Source of the DNA: Brachionus manjavacas
Lineage: Eukaryota; Rotifera; Eurotatoria; Ploima; Brachionidae
NCBI GenBank assembly: GCA_019054805.1
Contig: JAHQIY010000007.1
Location: 3,849,501 to 3,913,500 of the forward strand
Reading direction: 5' to 3'
DNA length: 64,000 nt
Part shown: positions 24,926 to 41,074 of the stretch, piece after piece
How the letters are laid out: every line of letters begins with the position of its first letter
Position numbering within the stretch: the stretch's first letter is position 1
Position numbers and translations under genes: made by a program
The notes under the pieces: generated by a model
What the model saw: the letters and a program-made list of their open reading frames with translations, nothing else
Told to the model about the DNA's origin: nothing
Database searches by the model: none

Positions 24926-27377
24926 TTTTAGAAATTAGAATTTTTTTTTTTAGAACCAATCCTTTTATACCACTGTAATTTCATCATCTTAGACATTGAT
25001 TGAAAGTCGGTGTACCACGATCAGCAAGGCAAAAATCAACCAAGGACAAATCAAAGCAGCTAAAATGGCATCTTAATTTTATTGTTTCCTAGGCAATTTT
25101 TTCAAGACTCCTTTATCTAGAGCATTAAAAACTTCTTGGAAGTCAGCAATGATTTACTTGGTAAAACGAACTGAATTTGCATTTTCGATCAAATCATCAA
25201 AAAAATGGTTGTCTCTTAGTAACTTGCCTGCATCCAAAGTTTTCAAATTGGATGGTTTTTCTCAATTAAAAGATAAAATATGCAAAGTAGCTGCAGCTAA
25301 TTAAACTTGGAAAAAAAACAACAACGCCATAGTGTAAAATTTAACAGATGGTTAACATATAATAAAATTGGAAGAACTGCATTCTGTTAACCTGAATGTT
25401 AGTATCTTTGCAAAAATAGTGGAAAATGTGAGCATAGATAATCGATACAAATTAATTGTGTAATAAATTTATATTTTTGTTCTTCAATAAAATACGCTTT
25501 TACTTATCTTCTGCCGTTTAACTAACTACATGTCAATATAATTCTTAATTACTATTTTTTTCAACCTATTTCAGTTTGTTTTTTATTTTTTAATTTAACT
25601 TTTTTTTATTTTTTATCTTTATTTTTTTTTATTCATTCTGAAGGAGCGTAAGCTCGATACAGAAAACAAAGAAATAAACAAATAAATAAATCTCTCCATT
25701 GATAATAGAAGTAAGAAAGATAACATTTTCTGAATTCATCATTAAATGATCTGAACAATGTTTTAAAGGAAATTTCTAAAGTTCGATCCATAAAAATTAT
25801 CTATTAAAAAATATTGATTATCTACTAAATCAAACATATTTATGTATTTTCAAAATTTTTTAAATTATTCTCATTAGATTAAAATTGAGTTTTAGAATAT
25901 TCAATTGTACAGGAAATTTTGAATCCATTTTTAAAATGAGATGTCACTATAAAATTATTTGAAGATCTGATTCAGTCTGAAAATTCAGAGCAGTATTAAT
26001 TTTAGATCAACCTCAATAAATAAAAAATGAATATGTAATAAATTTTATTTAATTATTTTATTTGCTCAAGAGATAGTATTGATTAAAATAATATGCATAA
26101 ATGAATAAATGTTTAATAAAAAAATATTATTATTAAAAAATATCAAAACAAAAATAAACTAATTTAGCATTAGCATCCAAATTATTATTATTATTATCAT
26201 TATCATAGGAAAATTCTTAAGATATAATTACCGAAATTAATCATTCTAATTATCTTAGATTGATTTATTATGCAAGTTAAAGCTTTGCTAAATACAGAAA
26301 TGTAATATGCAAATTTTGTGCAAAGTATTTGATGAATATTAAGCAATTTAAAAAAAAACTTAAATTTTTTTCTGAAAAAATTTGAAAAAAAATTATTGAA
26401 TATTATTTTTATAAAATAATATTTTTCAATTTAAAATCTATCGTGCTTATTTATTAATAGTCGAAAAATTTTAATGTAAAAAAATTAAAATTTAATCTTA
26501 AATTGTAAAAATTTAGTTTAATTTTATTCAAACATCTAGAAACAAAACATTTTATTTATAATCAGAAGAAAATTTAATTTATACATAATCAATTTTTACC
26601 AACACAATATTTTAAAACTGATATTGCAACCAGTTTTTATTTTAACAATTGTCCTAAAATTACTTCAATTACTTTTTTGCTGTTAAAAATTTTCGATTTT
26701 TTATATTTTTTTTTTTGTGCCAACTACTTATTTGATTATTAAAGAATTGTCTGAAAAATTTGTTCTAAGAAATTATTTATTTATTTTTTATTTTTTAGTG
26801 TGTCAAATAACTAGTATAAAATAATTTATTTTGATAGTAAAACAAAAATTATTTCATTCAAAATGACGATTTCTATTTTTAAAATTTTCAATTTAAAAAA
26901 AATCTGTTTAAAATCAATCTTGTGATATTCTCTAAAAATAGTGAAAAAATTTAGATTTGTTTTTTAAATCAAAAAAGATTTAATGTTGAATTATTAATCT
27001 TTTGTTTTTTATAAACATTTTTGAACGGCAAATGTTGAATTAGCTTTCATAAAATTTTGAATAGAAAGAATTCAAAGTATTAATTACTTAAATCGGAATT
27101 ATTATTGGAGTTATTTTTTCATAATTTTAAACAAAATTGACATTAAAATTAATTCATTTCATATTCATTTTAATTTTATTTTTAAAGTGTTATTTTAAAT
27201 TATGAAATTTAATTTACAATTAATAATTTAAGTTTATCTAAATTGAAAGAGGCTTTATCACCTAAGACATGGATCAAACCAAATAAAACATTTCATTTTC
27301 ATTTCCACGCCAAATAAAACAAAATTTTATAAAACTAATAAAAATTTAACAAATAAAATAAATTATCTTTTGAACGT
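24926..27377. other. Intergenic region with retroposon-like remnants
   Basis: At 25060-25310 GC content rises and one plus-strand frame is open for about 70 codons, but I do not recognise it. At 25630-25695 a GGAGCGTAAGCTCGATACAG segment ends in an (AAAT)n-like run, which resembles a retroposon 3' end. A (TTA)n-like run lies at 26181-26208. No gene is supported. Confidence 0.4.
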
Positions 27378-30780
<3,403 letters not shown>

Positions 30781-33236
30781 TTGTTGTTTGAACAAAAAAA
30801 AGATAAAATATGCAAAAAACTAAACTTAATCAAAAAATCAATTAATTATTTGACACAAAACTAAATTTAGATTCATTTGCCGAGATTCAAAAAAATTTTG
30901 AGCTCGCAGTGAAAAAATGATGCCCAACTTTAGTGTCACGAATTATTCAAGTCAGCTAATTAGAATTCGTTTAAATTACTCATAATTTGTTTATTTTTAG
31001 TTATAACAAAAGAAAAAGTGTATTTTTTTTCATTTTGTTCTTAAACATAAATTATTTTTATGAAAAATTCGACTCAAAAGCCAAATTATGCTCGAGATGC
31101 AAAATAAGTTTAACTTTAATATGCTGACAGGAATTGCTGTGTCATTCTAATTAAATAATGAGCCCATTAGAATTAAAAAAATATTTTACTATAACTAGCC
31201 GGAAGTTTTTCTAATCGAAATTAAAAATAAAATTTATTAATCAAAATACCAAATTTTATTGTTCAAGCAATTAACATTTACAAGGCTTTTGGACTTTTAT
31301 TTATTTAGCTAATGTTAAGCTTCTTGTTATGCAGAAATTCCTTTATTTTAAATTAAAAAAATATTTAATATATTTCATATTAATTTTTTATTAATCTTTA
31401 TTAATTATTTTAATATTAAAAAATGGTGAATCTGAAAATAATCTAGGATTTTAATTTATAATTTCAAGGACTAAATTAATTATAAATTTAAATAATCAAT
31501 TTTTATAAATAAATTATACCAATTTTAGTTTCTTTTAATTAAAATTTTAGCTTCTGATTTTCTAAAAAAAAAGTAAATATTTTGCAATTTTTTTATTAAA
31601 AGAACCCGTTTTCTTAAATTTAAATTCGTGCCATTTCCTCACTTGCATGCAACAACGATTTGACTTTCAATGACTTAGCAGCTTTGCCACGATTTTGCCA
31701 TGGTGGTTTTCTAGAATTCTAGAGACTTTGTTCATGAAAGTGACTCAAAATGACTTCGCGTATTAATATCTCATAGATAAATCTATTTTGAAAACATACG
31801 AGAATGCCGCTGAGTAAATTCGTCAAAAAATGGTCAGCTAATAAATTTTAATAACAAGTTCTACAGAATTCACGATAATTCTAAGGTTGATGAACAGTGT
31901 TTTGTACATCAACCTTAATATTGAAAAAGTGCGATGTTTCTAACTTGCACAAAGAAAGTTTAACAGGAGAAAGATCAAATTGAGGTTATACAAAGACTTT
32001 AAAATGACAGTGTACAGTTGATTTTTTAAACCAAAGCTTAATCACGCTAGTTGAATCAATTCTAATGTGTACTGAGTCTATAATCCTCAAGGTGACATGA
32101 CTTATAATTTAAGATATTTGTTTGACAAATCCCATCGACAAATTCCATCAATTCAAATTATTTAATATGCCGACCAAATAAATCCAAAGGCATTACTTTG
32201 ACAGTGTCTCAAACAATGAATCAAGCTCGAACTTAATAATACTGAAATTGGGATAAAAAGTCATATAAAATATAATAAAGACAAATTAAATAAAATATTT
32301 TCCTCTAAAATTTAAATTCAAAGAACATAAAGGGTTTAGGTTTTAATTTTATATTGAAAAAACTAAAGGGTATAAAATATTAGGTTTTAATTTTTATTAA
32401 ATCTGGCTTAAAATTACTAAGAGGCAAAGTTTGAACTGGTCGAATGTCAAAAATTTTAATAGTTTTTTTTAATCCTTGTCAAAAAAAAAATTAAAAAAAA
32501 ATGTTCACATAACAGAATCAAATATTATACTCTAAATAAAAAAGATAAAAATCTTTGATTTGATCAAAACTTTTATTTTTGTTTTAAAAAACTAAAATTA
32601 ATTAACAATAACAGAAACAAAGTATTTAAATTTGAAATTTTAAAACCATAGAATGCAAATATAAAATCAAGATTAAAATTTTTGGAAAACACGATTTAAA
32701 GTGCTTCGAAGATTCAAAATTTGCTTAAACTGTTGGCGTAATCGAGGTTGCCAGATTTTGAAAATGAAATCTAAAAATCACGAGAATAATTTGAAAAGCA
32801 GTTGTATAAACACTATAATTCCTAAAAAAAATGTATATAAAAGTAAAATTTATGTTTAGTAATGACAGAAATAAAAAAAAAATCAAATACAAGCTTTAAC
32901 AAAATGGTCAGCAAATGATCAAACATGCCCGATTTAATATCAAATCTAAATTTTGACCTAAACCAAAACAGTCAAATGGATAGCACTTTTAGAATGGATA
33001 CCAAAGATAATGATAAGCTCGATTTAGCCTCAAAATTAAATTTTGATCTAAACCAAGTCTGTTTTAATGAATTCAAACATTTTTTTATTAGCGTTCCAAC
33101 AGATAGTAGAGAAGAAAAGTGTTTTACTTAAAAGAAATTAACTTTACATCCACACATCTATTCATAAAAGAATCAAAGATCATCTTTTCATAAAAGAATC
33201 AATTTTAAAAAATTTCAAAAAAAATTAATTTAAATT
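30781..33236. other. Intergenic region upstream of EEIG1, no gene supported
   Basis: Contains the EEIG1 5' region. Higher-GC patches around 31620-31760 and 31860-32230 look like decayed repeats. At 31882-31917 there is an 11-bp inverted repeat around TAAGGTTGATG. At 31923-31943 a match to the inverted-repeat transposon end (TTGAAAAAGTGCGATGTTT) occurs. A short plus-strand frame at 32925-33131 contains a duplicated NLNFDLNQ-like motif. Confidence 0.4.
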
Positions 33237-33778
33237 GGTTTAATTTTTTGTGTTTGAATTACAAAATGTATCCAATGTTGAAATAACATTGAAAAAGTGC
33301 GATGTTTCAAATATTTTTTTCAGTTTCAAATAAAAAAATAATTTTAAGTTAATATTGCAAACATTTTCATATTTGAAATTAAACTCTTTGGTGAAATTGA
33401 ATGAGATTAATTTTTATTTGGAAATTTGAAAAAAAATAATGAAAATTCTTTTTTAAAATTTAAACAATTCATTTATTTATTTTTTGCCGAGCAAATGCTC
33501 CTTTAGAATAAAAACACATGAAAAAACTAAAAAAAAGCTAAATAAAATAAATAAAAAAAAAAGATTCATGGACGTCAGTAAGCGTCACCACAAATTTAGA
33601 AAAAAATTCAGTAAACTTATTACTATTTCATTAAACAAAAACTAATTTGTTTTTTTATTCACAAAATTAATAAAACATATCTAATAGAGCGAAACTGTCA
33701 AAAATTAAAATATTAATTCACTAATTAGGAAAACCTGCACTAATTTGATATATAAATAAAAGAGCGAGACTCGGGGCG

Positions 33779-35212
33779 CCTAGTCATAGGTGCACCTAGC
33801 CATCAATTTTAAACCTATAACTAGGGGTAACCTAGACAACAAATTTTATCAAACCTGTTACACTAAAAGTCTGGCCACTACTTTAGGCGTAGTAAAAGAT
33901 AACGAATTAATATATTATTAATTGACTGTTGCAATAACCGTTTCAATCTGTTGTTTGTAAGCGGATCATAAATCATTGCTTTTAAAAATTTATGTTAAAC
34001 ATGAATATTATCTACTGTTTAAAATGAATATAAACAAAATTATGGAGAGTCGGTTTTATACCGTAACAAACCTATAAAAAGGTTTGGCTAGGTGTACCTA
34101 TATTCAATTTTATTAATGTACCTATTTTTCTTAATTGATCATTTGTTCTATGAATTTATATTTTTTATGAGTACTTTTTTTGAAATGTCTTAACAAACTA
34201 TTTTATGCTTTACAATTTAATTCTTATATCAAAAAATTTATTTCTATTTATAATCAATCTTAAAATGTCTAATGATAAAAACCAATTTATTGAATCAAGC
34301 AGAAGTGAGTCTGACTCATCTTCGGATATGTCTGAAAATGAAAGTGTGTCATCTAAAACTGTAGTAAAATGTAAAACTAAATTATTAAAATTGGGTAAGA
34401 GTTTTGCAAAGTATGATGAATTTGAAAATGCCTTTAGAAAAATGATAGAAGACACTTATCAACTATTAAATGTAAGAAAAAGCAATTATTGTAAAGATAG
34501 TCAAGGTAAGGAAACTAAAAAACTAAAATATATAGAATTCCGATGTAAGAGACATAAGGAATTAGAATCTGTTAAGAGCCGTTGAAATTGTAAAGGACCA
34601 GTTCAACAGTATAACGCAAATTACTGTGAAGCAATTATAAGAATTAATCATGCTGAAAAACAAGATAAGGATAATATAACAAAATTAAATTTTACTCATA
34701 ATCATGAAATTTCTAAGGAATTGTTTGATCATGACGCTAAGAATCGTAAGTTGGTTGAAAATGAACAACATGAAGTTATCAATATATTAAAAAACTGGCT
34801 CAAAAGTAGCCAAACTAGCGGAGCACATGGAAAATAAAAGGAAAAAAAAGATATAACAAAGATTTGCATAATCTTAGACAAAAATTTAAATTTGATAGTG
34901 CTAAGACTATTAAGAATGATCCACTAGAGAAAAGACACATAAAACTTTTGGAAAAGGCAATCAGTGACCAAGTTATTTAAGATGGTACTGATTATTTTGT
35001 GATTGGTGACAGTGAAGAGGATGAAAGTGGTAAGCAAGATGTGGTAATGATTTAATATCAAATAAAAGAATGAAAGATCTCTAAATTAAAAAACTTGGTT
35101 TTCCAAGACATTATTGGCTACCTGCACCTATAAGTAGGGCTCCCTAGCTTTGTCTAACTACACCTATAAGTAGGGCTACTTTTTTTGGCTACGTGCACCT
35201 ATAACTAGGTTT
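33779..35212 (+). mobile_element. MULE-like transposon nested in copy 2
   Basis: The ends are inverted: CCTAGTCATAGGTGCACCTA at the left and the reverse complement of CCTAGTTATAGGTGCACGTA at the right. Extra related CCTATAACTAGG and CCTATAAGTAGGG words sit just inside. The interior encodes a FAR1/MULE-type N-terminal domain (34265-34837). I could not see a clear 9-bp target duplication, so the outer limits are approximate. Confidence 0.6.
34265..34837 (+). pseudogene. FAR1/WRKY-GCM-like zinc-finger domain of a MULE-type transposase, broken
   Basis: The frame from the ATG at 34265 begins with a Ser/Glu-rich leader. It continues into a FAR1/MULE-type DNA-binding region: IEFRCKRHKELESVKSR, then CKGPVQQYNANYCEAIIRIN, then LNFTHNHEISKELF. 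The spaced Cys residues and final HNH are the typical metal ligands. One in-frame TGA at 34583 interrupts the region, and the frame ends with TAA near 34835. The catalytic DDE part is not recognisable downstream. The element is not autonomous as it stands. Confidence 0.6.
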
Positions 35213-36557
35213 CCACAGTCATATCCTAAATAAAACTTGAATAAAATATCTTCAGAAGCAAAATCAAGAGAAAGTGTATTGCTGGATCCAATCGACGATA
35301 CGCTAAACGCAAAAATGTTAAAAAAAGGTTTTCCAAATTTTATTGTCCAAATGGTTGTACAAAAAAAATAGGTTATTTTTTTATTTTTTTTTAACTTCAT
35401 TAGGGAATAAAATTAAAATACAATTATGATTTAATTGAATTAGTGCTTTTTATTTTTTTTTGTTATACTTTTTTATTTTTTGTGTTCCTTTTCTGAAATA
35501 AATATTATAAACTGAATTAGTTAATTGTTTATTGATTTTGTTATTTTTTCAGTAAATTAGTGAATATTTTTACTGGATTTGTGGATAGATATTATTTATG
35601 CTCATAATTCATTAGATTTAAGTTTATATTCAACCGTTGAAAAACTGGATCTAGTCGGTCAGATGAACAATAGTTCACTTTTTATCCGAAAAATTCTTGT
35701 TCTCAGGTTTTGTGAACTATCACCGAATTTTTTGTTCAAAATAGAATTAGGGTTAACCAAAATAGAATTATCTTAACAAATTGAATAAAGCTTTTTAATA
35801 GAATTCCTAATTCTCGAAACAGATGTAAAAATAAATAATTGAAGTCATTAATTTTTTTGATATTTTTTTGAAGGAGCTTAAGAAATAGCATTTGCTCTGA
35901 TCCGGTTGACTTGGTATAACACTTTCAACAATCCCAAATACCCAAATACGCTCCTTACTTAAATCTTTGCCCTTCAACATTAATAATAAAAATTAAAGAA
36001 AATTAAAATTTATTTTTCACCCTTTAAGTGTTTGACTTTGGGTAACAACGATTCATCTATTTCGCAAAATTTACCTTCTCCACCCGACTTAAAATTTTCT
36101 ATGTAATTATTTTTTCTCTCATATTTTTTTATCATTACATTAGCTTTTTTAAATTAGGTGATTAATTTTTATTCAGGTGAACTAATAGTTCATAAAACCT
36201 AAGAACAAGAATTTTTCCAGTAACAGGTGAACCATAGTTTACCAAAGTCTTCTTATAAAATTTTTACATAAATGATAATTTTCTTTCGTTTGGTGCATTT
36301 TAACAAATACTCAATTTATGAAAAATGTAAAACAGAGCGAAGATAGTTTTTTAAACGTCAAATTTTATTTTAGGATCTTTGTATCACAAACCCAAAGTCA
36401 AAATTTATAAAAAAACTCCAAGTTTTTCTTGTTTGCAATGTTAACTTAAAATTAATTTTTTATTTGAAACTGAAAAAAAATATTTGAAATATCACACTTT
36501 TTCAATGTTATTTCAACATTGGATACATTTTGTAATTCAAACAAAAAAAATTAAACC

Positions 36558-37582
36558 ATTTGTGCTTTTAAATTACCTTTAATTTGATTTCCCACAAGCC
36601 AGTAATGTGTGAGATTCAAGGCATAGACTTTTGGTCAGAATAACGAATGTAATTGGCAAAATCTTTTTCATTTTTTCGATTGGAATAAGCCTTTTATGTT
36701 CTGAATTATCAAAATTTCCTGTAAAATAATTTAAAAGATTAATTTAATGAAATATCTTTTATAAAAACTTCAAATATCAATTAAGTAATTGAAATTTTAG
36801 ATAGGAATCATGATGAATTTCCGAAAATTCTGCAAGGCATGGACTGTAAATCAGCTAAAAATAAAAGGGAATACAAAGTTTTCCTTAGAGAAATTCACTT
36901 TTAACAATTAGATAGTGAATATTTACAACAAAAACAAGTTTTATGAATCTTTAAATTTTCAAGGAATAATAAAAGTTAAAATAAAGAAGGAAATTAGATA
37001 AACAAAGAAAATTTTAACTTTAAACAAGACAAGAATTTTGTATAAATAAAAAGAATAAAAGCTTAAAACTTGAGAATTATCGAAATCATGATAAAAAGAA
37101 ATTTTGGCGGTTTATAAAGAAACTTTAAAAAAATAACTTAAAATTACAAGCCTGTAGAATTGAATTTTAACAGCAAAAAAATTTACAAAAGTCATGATAA
37201 TTATAGTTGATCGCCTATTTATTTCATTATTAAAAAAAGAGTCCAACAAAAGAACCTGTTCGTAAGAAAAGTTCAATTCACCGTCTTATCTGCAATGAAC
37301 TTTTACGATATGGATCATAAAATAATATTCTTATATTGTTTGAATGTTTTTTTAATTATTCTATTAAATTGTTATCGCCCAAAAAATTTTAAACGTTTCC
37401 TCATTAAAACCGATTCCTTAAAATATCGATCAGATTCGAGACCTACTAATGTGTTAATATATTTAGCATCTATTTTTAAGACTTGAATAAAAAAAAAGAG
37501 TACATATACACATTGTAATTTTTTAGAAAACGAAGTAGTCAATTATTATAGCCAAAGAAAATCTTGATTAAATTTAATAAGT
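36558..37582. other. Intergenic, no gene supported
   Basis: AT-rich. A short plus-strand frame at 37295-37486 has membrane-like composition but looks random in this base context. Confidence 0.45.
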
Positions 37583-38307
37583 CTTAATAATAATAATAAT
37601 ATATATAAGCTACAACAAAACTAGCTTGCGGAGGTGGTCTACTAGGAGGTCCTTACGGTAGCTCCTGGCGCATAATACAAAGTAAAATACTCACAGAAGA
37701 AATGCAGTTTAATTTTAGGTCAAATAAGAGTTAAGATTACAGATAGGAAAAGCTTGAGTATATGTATAGTACAATTGATGGATAATTTTAAATACAAATT
37801 GAAAGCGCAATAATAGAATAATTTTTAAAAAATTTGAAAATTTTATAAATAAATGTTCATTTTCAAGATTGTTGACTACACAGAAAGGCGCCGTATCGGT
37901 GCTTGAACTTGTTGACCGAGTCGGCGTCTGTGACTGTAGCTGGCAAGGCATTCCATTAATTAACTATCTTGTTGGTGAATGTGTTTGCCCTTTGTAGACA
38001 TTTGGTGGATGCCTGGCCGGACAGTCTTCTTGCATGATCTCTGATACCTCCGGCGAGTCCGGGTTGAACTTGCAGGAACTGGGGGATTCATCCAGCTCAT
38101 TTCGTTGATCCCTTTGGTGAGTTTGAACATCTGGATCAGATCTCGGCGTTCATGAAGGGAAGTTAGTCTGAGGACGGCAAGACAGTCTTTGTAGCGCCAG
38201 TTTCTAATGTGAGGCACCAGTTTGGTGGCCCTTCTCTGCACCTGCTCCAGCATCTTTGCGTCTTTCTTATATATATCGTTGCAGTAAGTCAAATGTGTTC
38301 ATTCGTG
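37583..38307 (-). mobile_element. 5'-truncated CR1/L2-type LINE 3' end
   Basis: The minus strand encodes the region after the RT domain. It reads TYCNDIYKKDAKMLEQVQRR, ATKLVPHIRNWRYKDCLAVL, then RRDLIQMFKLTKGIN. After a frameshift it reads FTNKIVN, WNALPATVTDADSVNKFKHR and YGAF. The end is GPPSRPPPQASFV and a (TTA)n-type tail at about 37583-37606. This is the usual C-terminal and 3' structure of CR1/L2-like elements. The 5' border shows an inverted duplication (38269-38327). Confidence 0.8.
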
Positions 38308-38327
38308 CTTACTGCAACGATATATAT
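38269..38327. repeat. 20-bp inverted repeat at the LINE 5' border
   Basis: 38269-38288 and 38308-38327 are reverse complements over about 20 bp, with a 19-bp loop. The left arm is LINE coding sequence (YCNDIY), so the right arm is an inverted copy of the LINE's own 5' end. Confidence 0.85.
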
Positions 38328-38847
38328 TTATCACCAACAAAAAGAATTTCTTTTAATTTAATTTAAATTAAATAAAAAATGATTTCTTACAATGATAAAA
38401 AAGCTTTTAATTAAAAATTTATTAAAATTGTTAAAAATTCAGGAATTACATCAATTATTAAAGAACATATTTTTTAAATTATAAGTTTTATCATTTAAGG
38501 TCTATTCCTTAATAATAAAATATGCCATTAAACTATATTATTTAAATTTTTTTTTCCTTTTAGCTTTTTGCTAGTATTTTTTTTTTAGAATTTTGAAATG
38601 TTGACTGAAAAAGAAATTTTCGGATAGAATTGTCCTGTGAATTTTCGGGAAAAGTTATAAAATTAGAAAAATAATCAGAAACATTTTAATTTTTAAATCT
38701 ATCTTAGTAAATTTTTTCTTTTTTTTAAATTCTTGATGGTTTAGTAAATGTTGATTAACTTTTATTTGGATTTTTAAAAATTTTCAACTAATTTTCAACT
38801 AATTTTCAACAAAATTTAACTCAAAAAAAAACAACTTCACAAATTAA
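38328..38847. other. Spacer, no gene seen
   Basis: AT-rich spacer holding the probable 3' UTR of the PG-rich protein gene. Confidence 0.45.
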
Positions 38848-40847
38848 CTAAACAGAGGCAAATGGTCCTACCATGTAGTTCGAATTGAGCTCTAACCGAG
38901 CATGTGGTGACGAATATTTTGGAGCTGATTTAATAATATTTTTAAATTTAGTCATATCATAAGAACCAGGACCGGGTGTTTTCTCAACATTCGGCCATAA
39001 AACTGTACCTTTTTGACGAAATTTAATGCTAAATTTTGGTGCTTTTAAACTGAGATGATTAAAACTTTCCATAACATTCGGCTCAAATTTTTTTTTTGGC
39101 TTTACTGATGACTTGATTTTTTTCTTCAAAAAATTGGTGCTATTTAATTCTTTTTCAATTAGATCTTCTTTGGAAACGACGCTGTCTTTTTCTAACTTTT
39201 TTGTGTCCATCAGCTCCTGAGATGAACTACACAGTTTTATTCCAATGCTGTTAATCTGAGGTGAGGATAACAATTTTGTAGAAGAATCAGAGCCAATAGC
39301 TGATTTAATGGAATAAAAGTTCGGAGCTGGCCATCTGTTTTCACGGTTATAATTTGTTTTTACAATATGAGGATTGTTCGAGGAAAACCATTCCTTTTCC
39401 CATGATGATCGGCCACCACCATTTTTTTCCTTAAATGTACGTTTGCCCATCGAGTATACAGGCGCTGATTTTTCATTTGGAGGCCGACGAGGTATATGAT
39501 ACGAACATGGAGATGGTCCTTCAGCTTTGTCATGTTTATAGCTTTTTCTTAAAATAAAATTTTCCTCAACAAAATTAATTAAACAATAAATTTGAAACAG
39601 CAATTTTTATAAAAATATTTGATTTTTTATTTAGAAAATTTTGACAGGCTTTCTTAATTTAATTAGAATAAAAAAAAAATTTACAGAAACCTTTTAAAAT
39701 ATTTTGAAAATTTCTTACGCTGTTATTATTAAAGTTTAGATTTTAGAATTGATTTTTGTTTGATATTAGAAAACCTATTATGCTTTTAAATTTTAAATAC
39801 CTTTGTTGATTTTTAATTATAATTTTAAATTGTAGGTAACGACTGCTTAATTTTTTGATAATTAAAAATGTATACATTCAAAACTACTGTTTTCTTTTTT
39901 GAAAAAATCATAATTGATTTTTGAAAATACTAAAATTAGTTTTAATATAATTCAAGATTTTTAAAAACGGAAATTATTTGAAAAAAAATTAAATTGAATT
40001 TAAAAAAAATTTCTCTAATTGTACCAAATATTTTTTTAAGCTTTTAATTTTTAAAGTTAGACCTTTAATTGAATTTAAAATTAAACTTAATTGCAACGAA
40101 TATAAAAAAGTTTGCTTACTTTTCAATAATGACCACTGACTTGGCCGATTTTGAGCCCTTGTAAAATTTCTTAGCCTCGTTGCTGTACCATGCCCGCTTT
40201 TTTAAATCTCTATTTTGAAGTACTTCTGTGTTTAAAGAGGCCAAGAATACACTGTTTTGTGGATCCAAATGAATATGAGATTCAGTGTTTTCATTTTTGT
40301 TGAAGTTTTTTTCGCTAAAAGTGTCGGATTCATCAGCATAAAAATATCCTATCGGATTAGCCAATTTGTACTCGGTATCTATTTGGTTTTTGATGGTCAA
40401 AAAGTCATCTATGTATGGAGAAGTGAATGATTTTAGACCTAGGGAATTTTGGATATTTTTGCGCAAAGCGAGGCGTCTATTTACGAGCTTGCCTCGATTA
40501 AGGTAAGCGAACTCGCTGTCCAAAACAGGGTTAATCTTATTTGCAACAAAGCCATTTGATTTAGAGTGCCCGAAGCATTCCAATGTGGCACTGCGCTCAT
40601 TTTTTTGATTTAGTTTGGGTTTTGTTTCCGCATGTTTCACTTTGAACTGGTGCGGATAGTAAGAATAGTCGAAGCTTTGGATAGAACGATTTAGATAATG
40701 TTCATCCAGAAGCTTTTTATGCTGGTTCTCAAGGTTTTCTTGGGCTCGCTGTTCCGCATCCTTACTCAGTCTTTGCTTGACTTCGAACACAAAATCTACC
40801 GACTCCTGCTCTAATAGAGACTTTTCGTCAATATTTTCACTTTCCAT
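38848..40847 (-). CDS. Sperm-tail PG-rich repeat (SHIPPO/STPG) protein
   Basis: Two exons, 40120-40847 and 38848-39547, are joined over a 572-bp intron with matching phase (donor GTAAGC, acceptor TTTAAG), giving 475 residues. The C-terminal half carries degenerate PG-rich repeats: EGPSPCSYHI with SAPVYSMGKR (253-279), PAPNFYSI, APKFSIKFRQKG, and the canonical TPGPGSYD (from about 433) followed by SAPKYSS. Such repeats occur in ODF3/CIMAP and STPG proteins, which associate with ciliary and flagellar microtubules. The N-terminal half (1-242) is charged, contains a coiled-coil-like start (KQRLSKDAEQRAQENLEN) and is unfamiliar. The two exons could in principle be separate genes; the clean splice signals and phase favour one. 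Confidence 0.7.
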
Positions 40848-41074
40848 AATTTCTGAATTTCTATTAAAAAAAACTCTTCTTGCTGAGAAAAAAAAATAAT
40901 TTTTTAATGAAAAATTTATTAGAAAATCTTCAGGTGTTGATGGGTATGAAAATCGAAAAAGTAAACTTAGTTGCTAAAATGAAGTAAATTTAGCTTTAAG
41001 TAACAAATAAAAGTTATTAAACAAACATTTATTCAAAACTACTTGATTAAAATTAAAAATCTCTTCAGTCTCGG

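Larger units (their letters stand above)
33237..36557. mobile_element. DNA transposon with terminal inverted repeats, copy 2
   Basis: The same family as 1675-4122. The left end 33237-33562 matches 1675-1920, the block 35608-35950 matches 1930-2260, and the right end 36160-36557 matches 3710-4122, each at roughly 85-90%. The outer inverted repeats (33237-33330 against about 36464-36557) are about 90 bp long. The transposase region of copy 1 is missing here, with only about 210 bp between the two conserved right-hand blocks. About 2.05 kb of foreign DNA, including a MULE-like element, interrupts the left side between 33562 and 35604. Confidence 0.75.

Noticed and set aside
35176..35400. Minus-strand frame at the right end of the nested element
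   Set aside because: Runs across the MULE-like terminal repeat; no recognisable domain.
37295..37486. Plus-strand frame with membrane-like composition
   Set aside because: Looks random for the base composition; no conserved motif.
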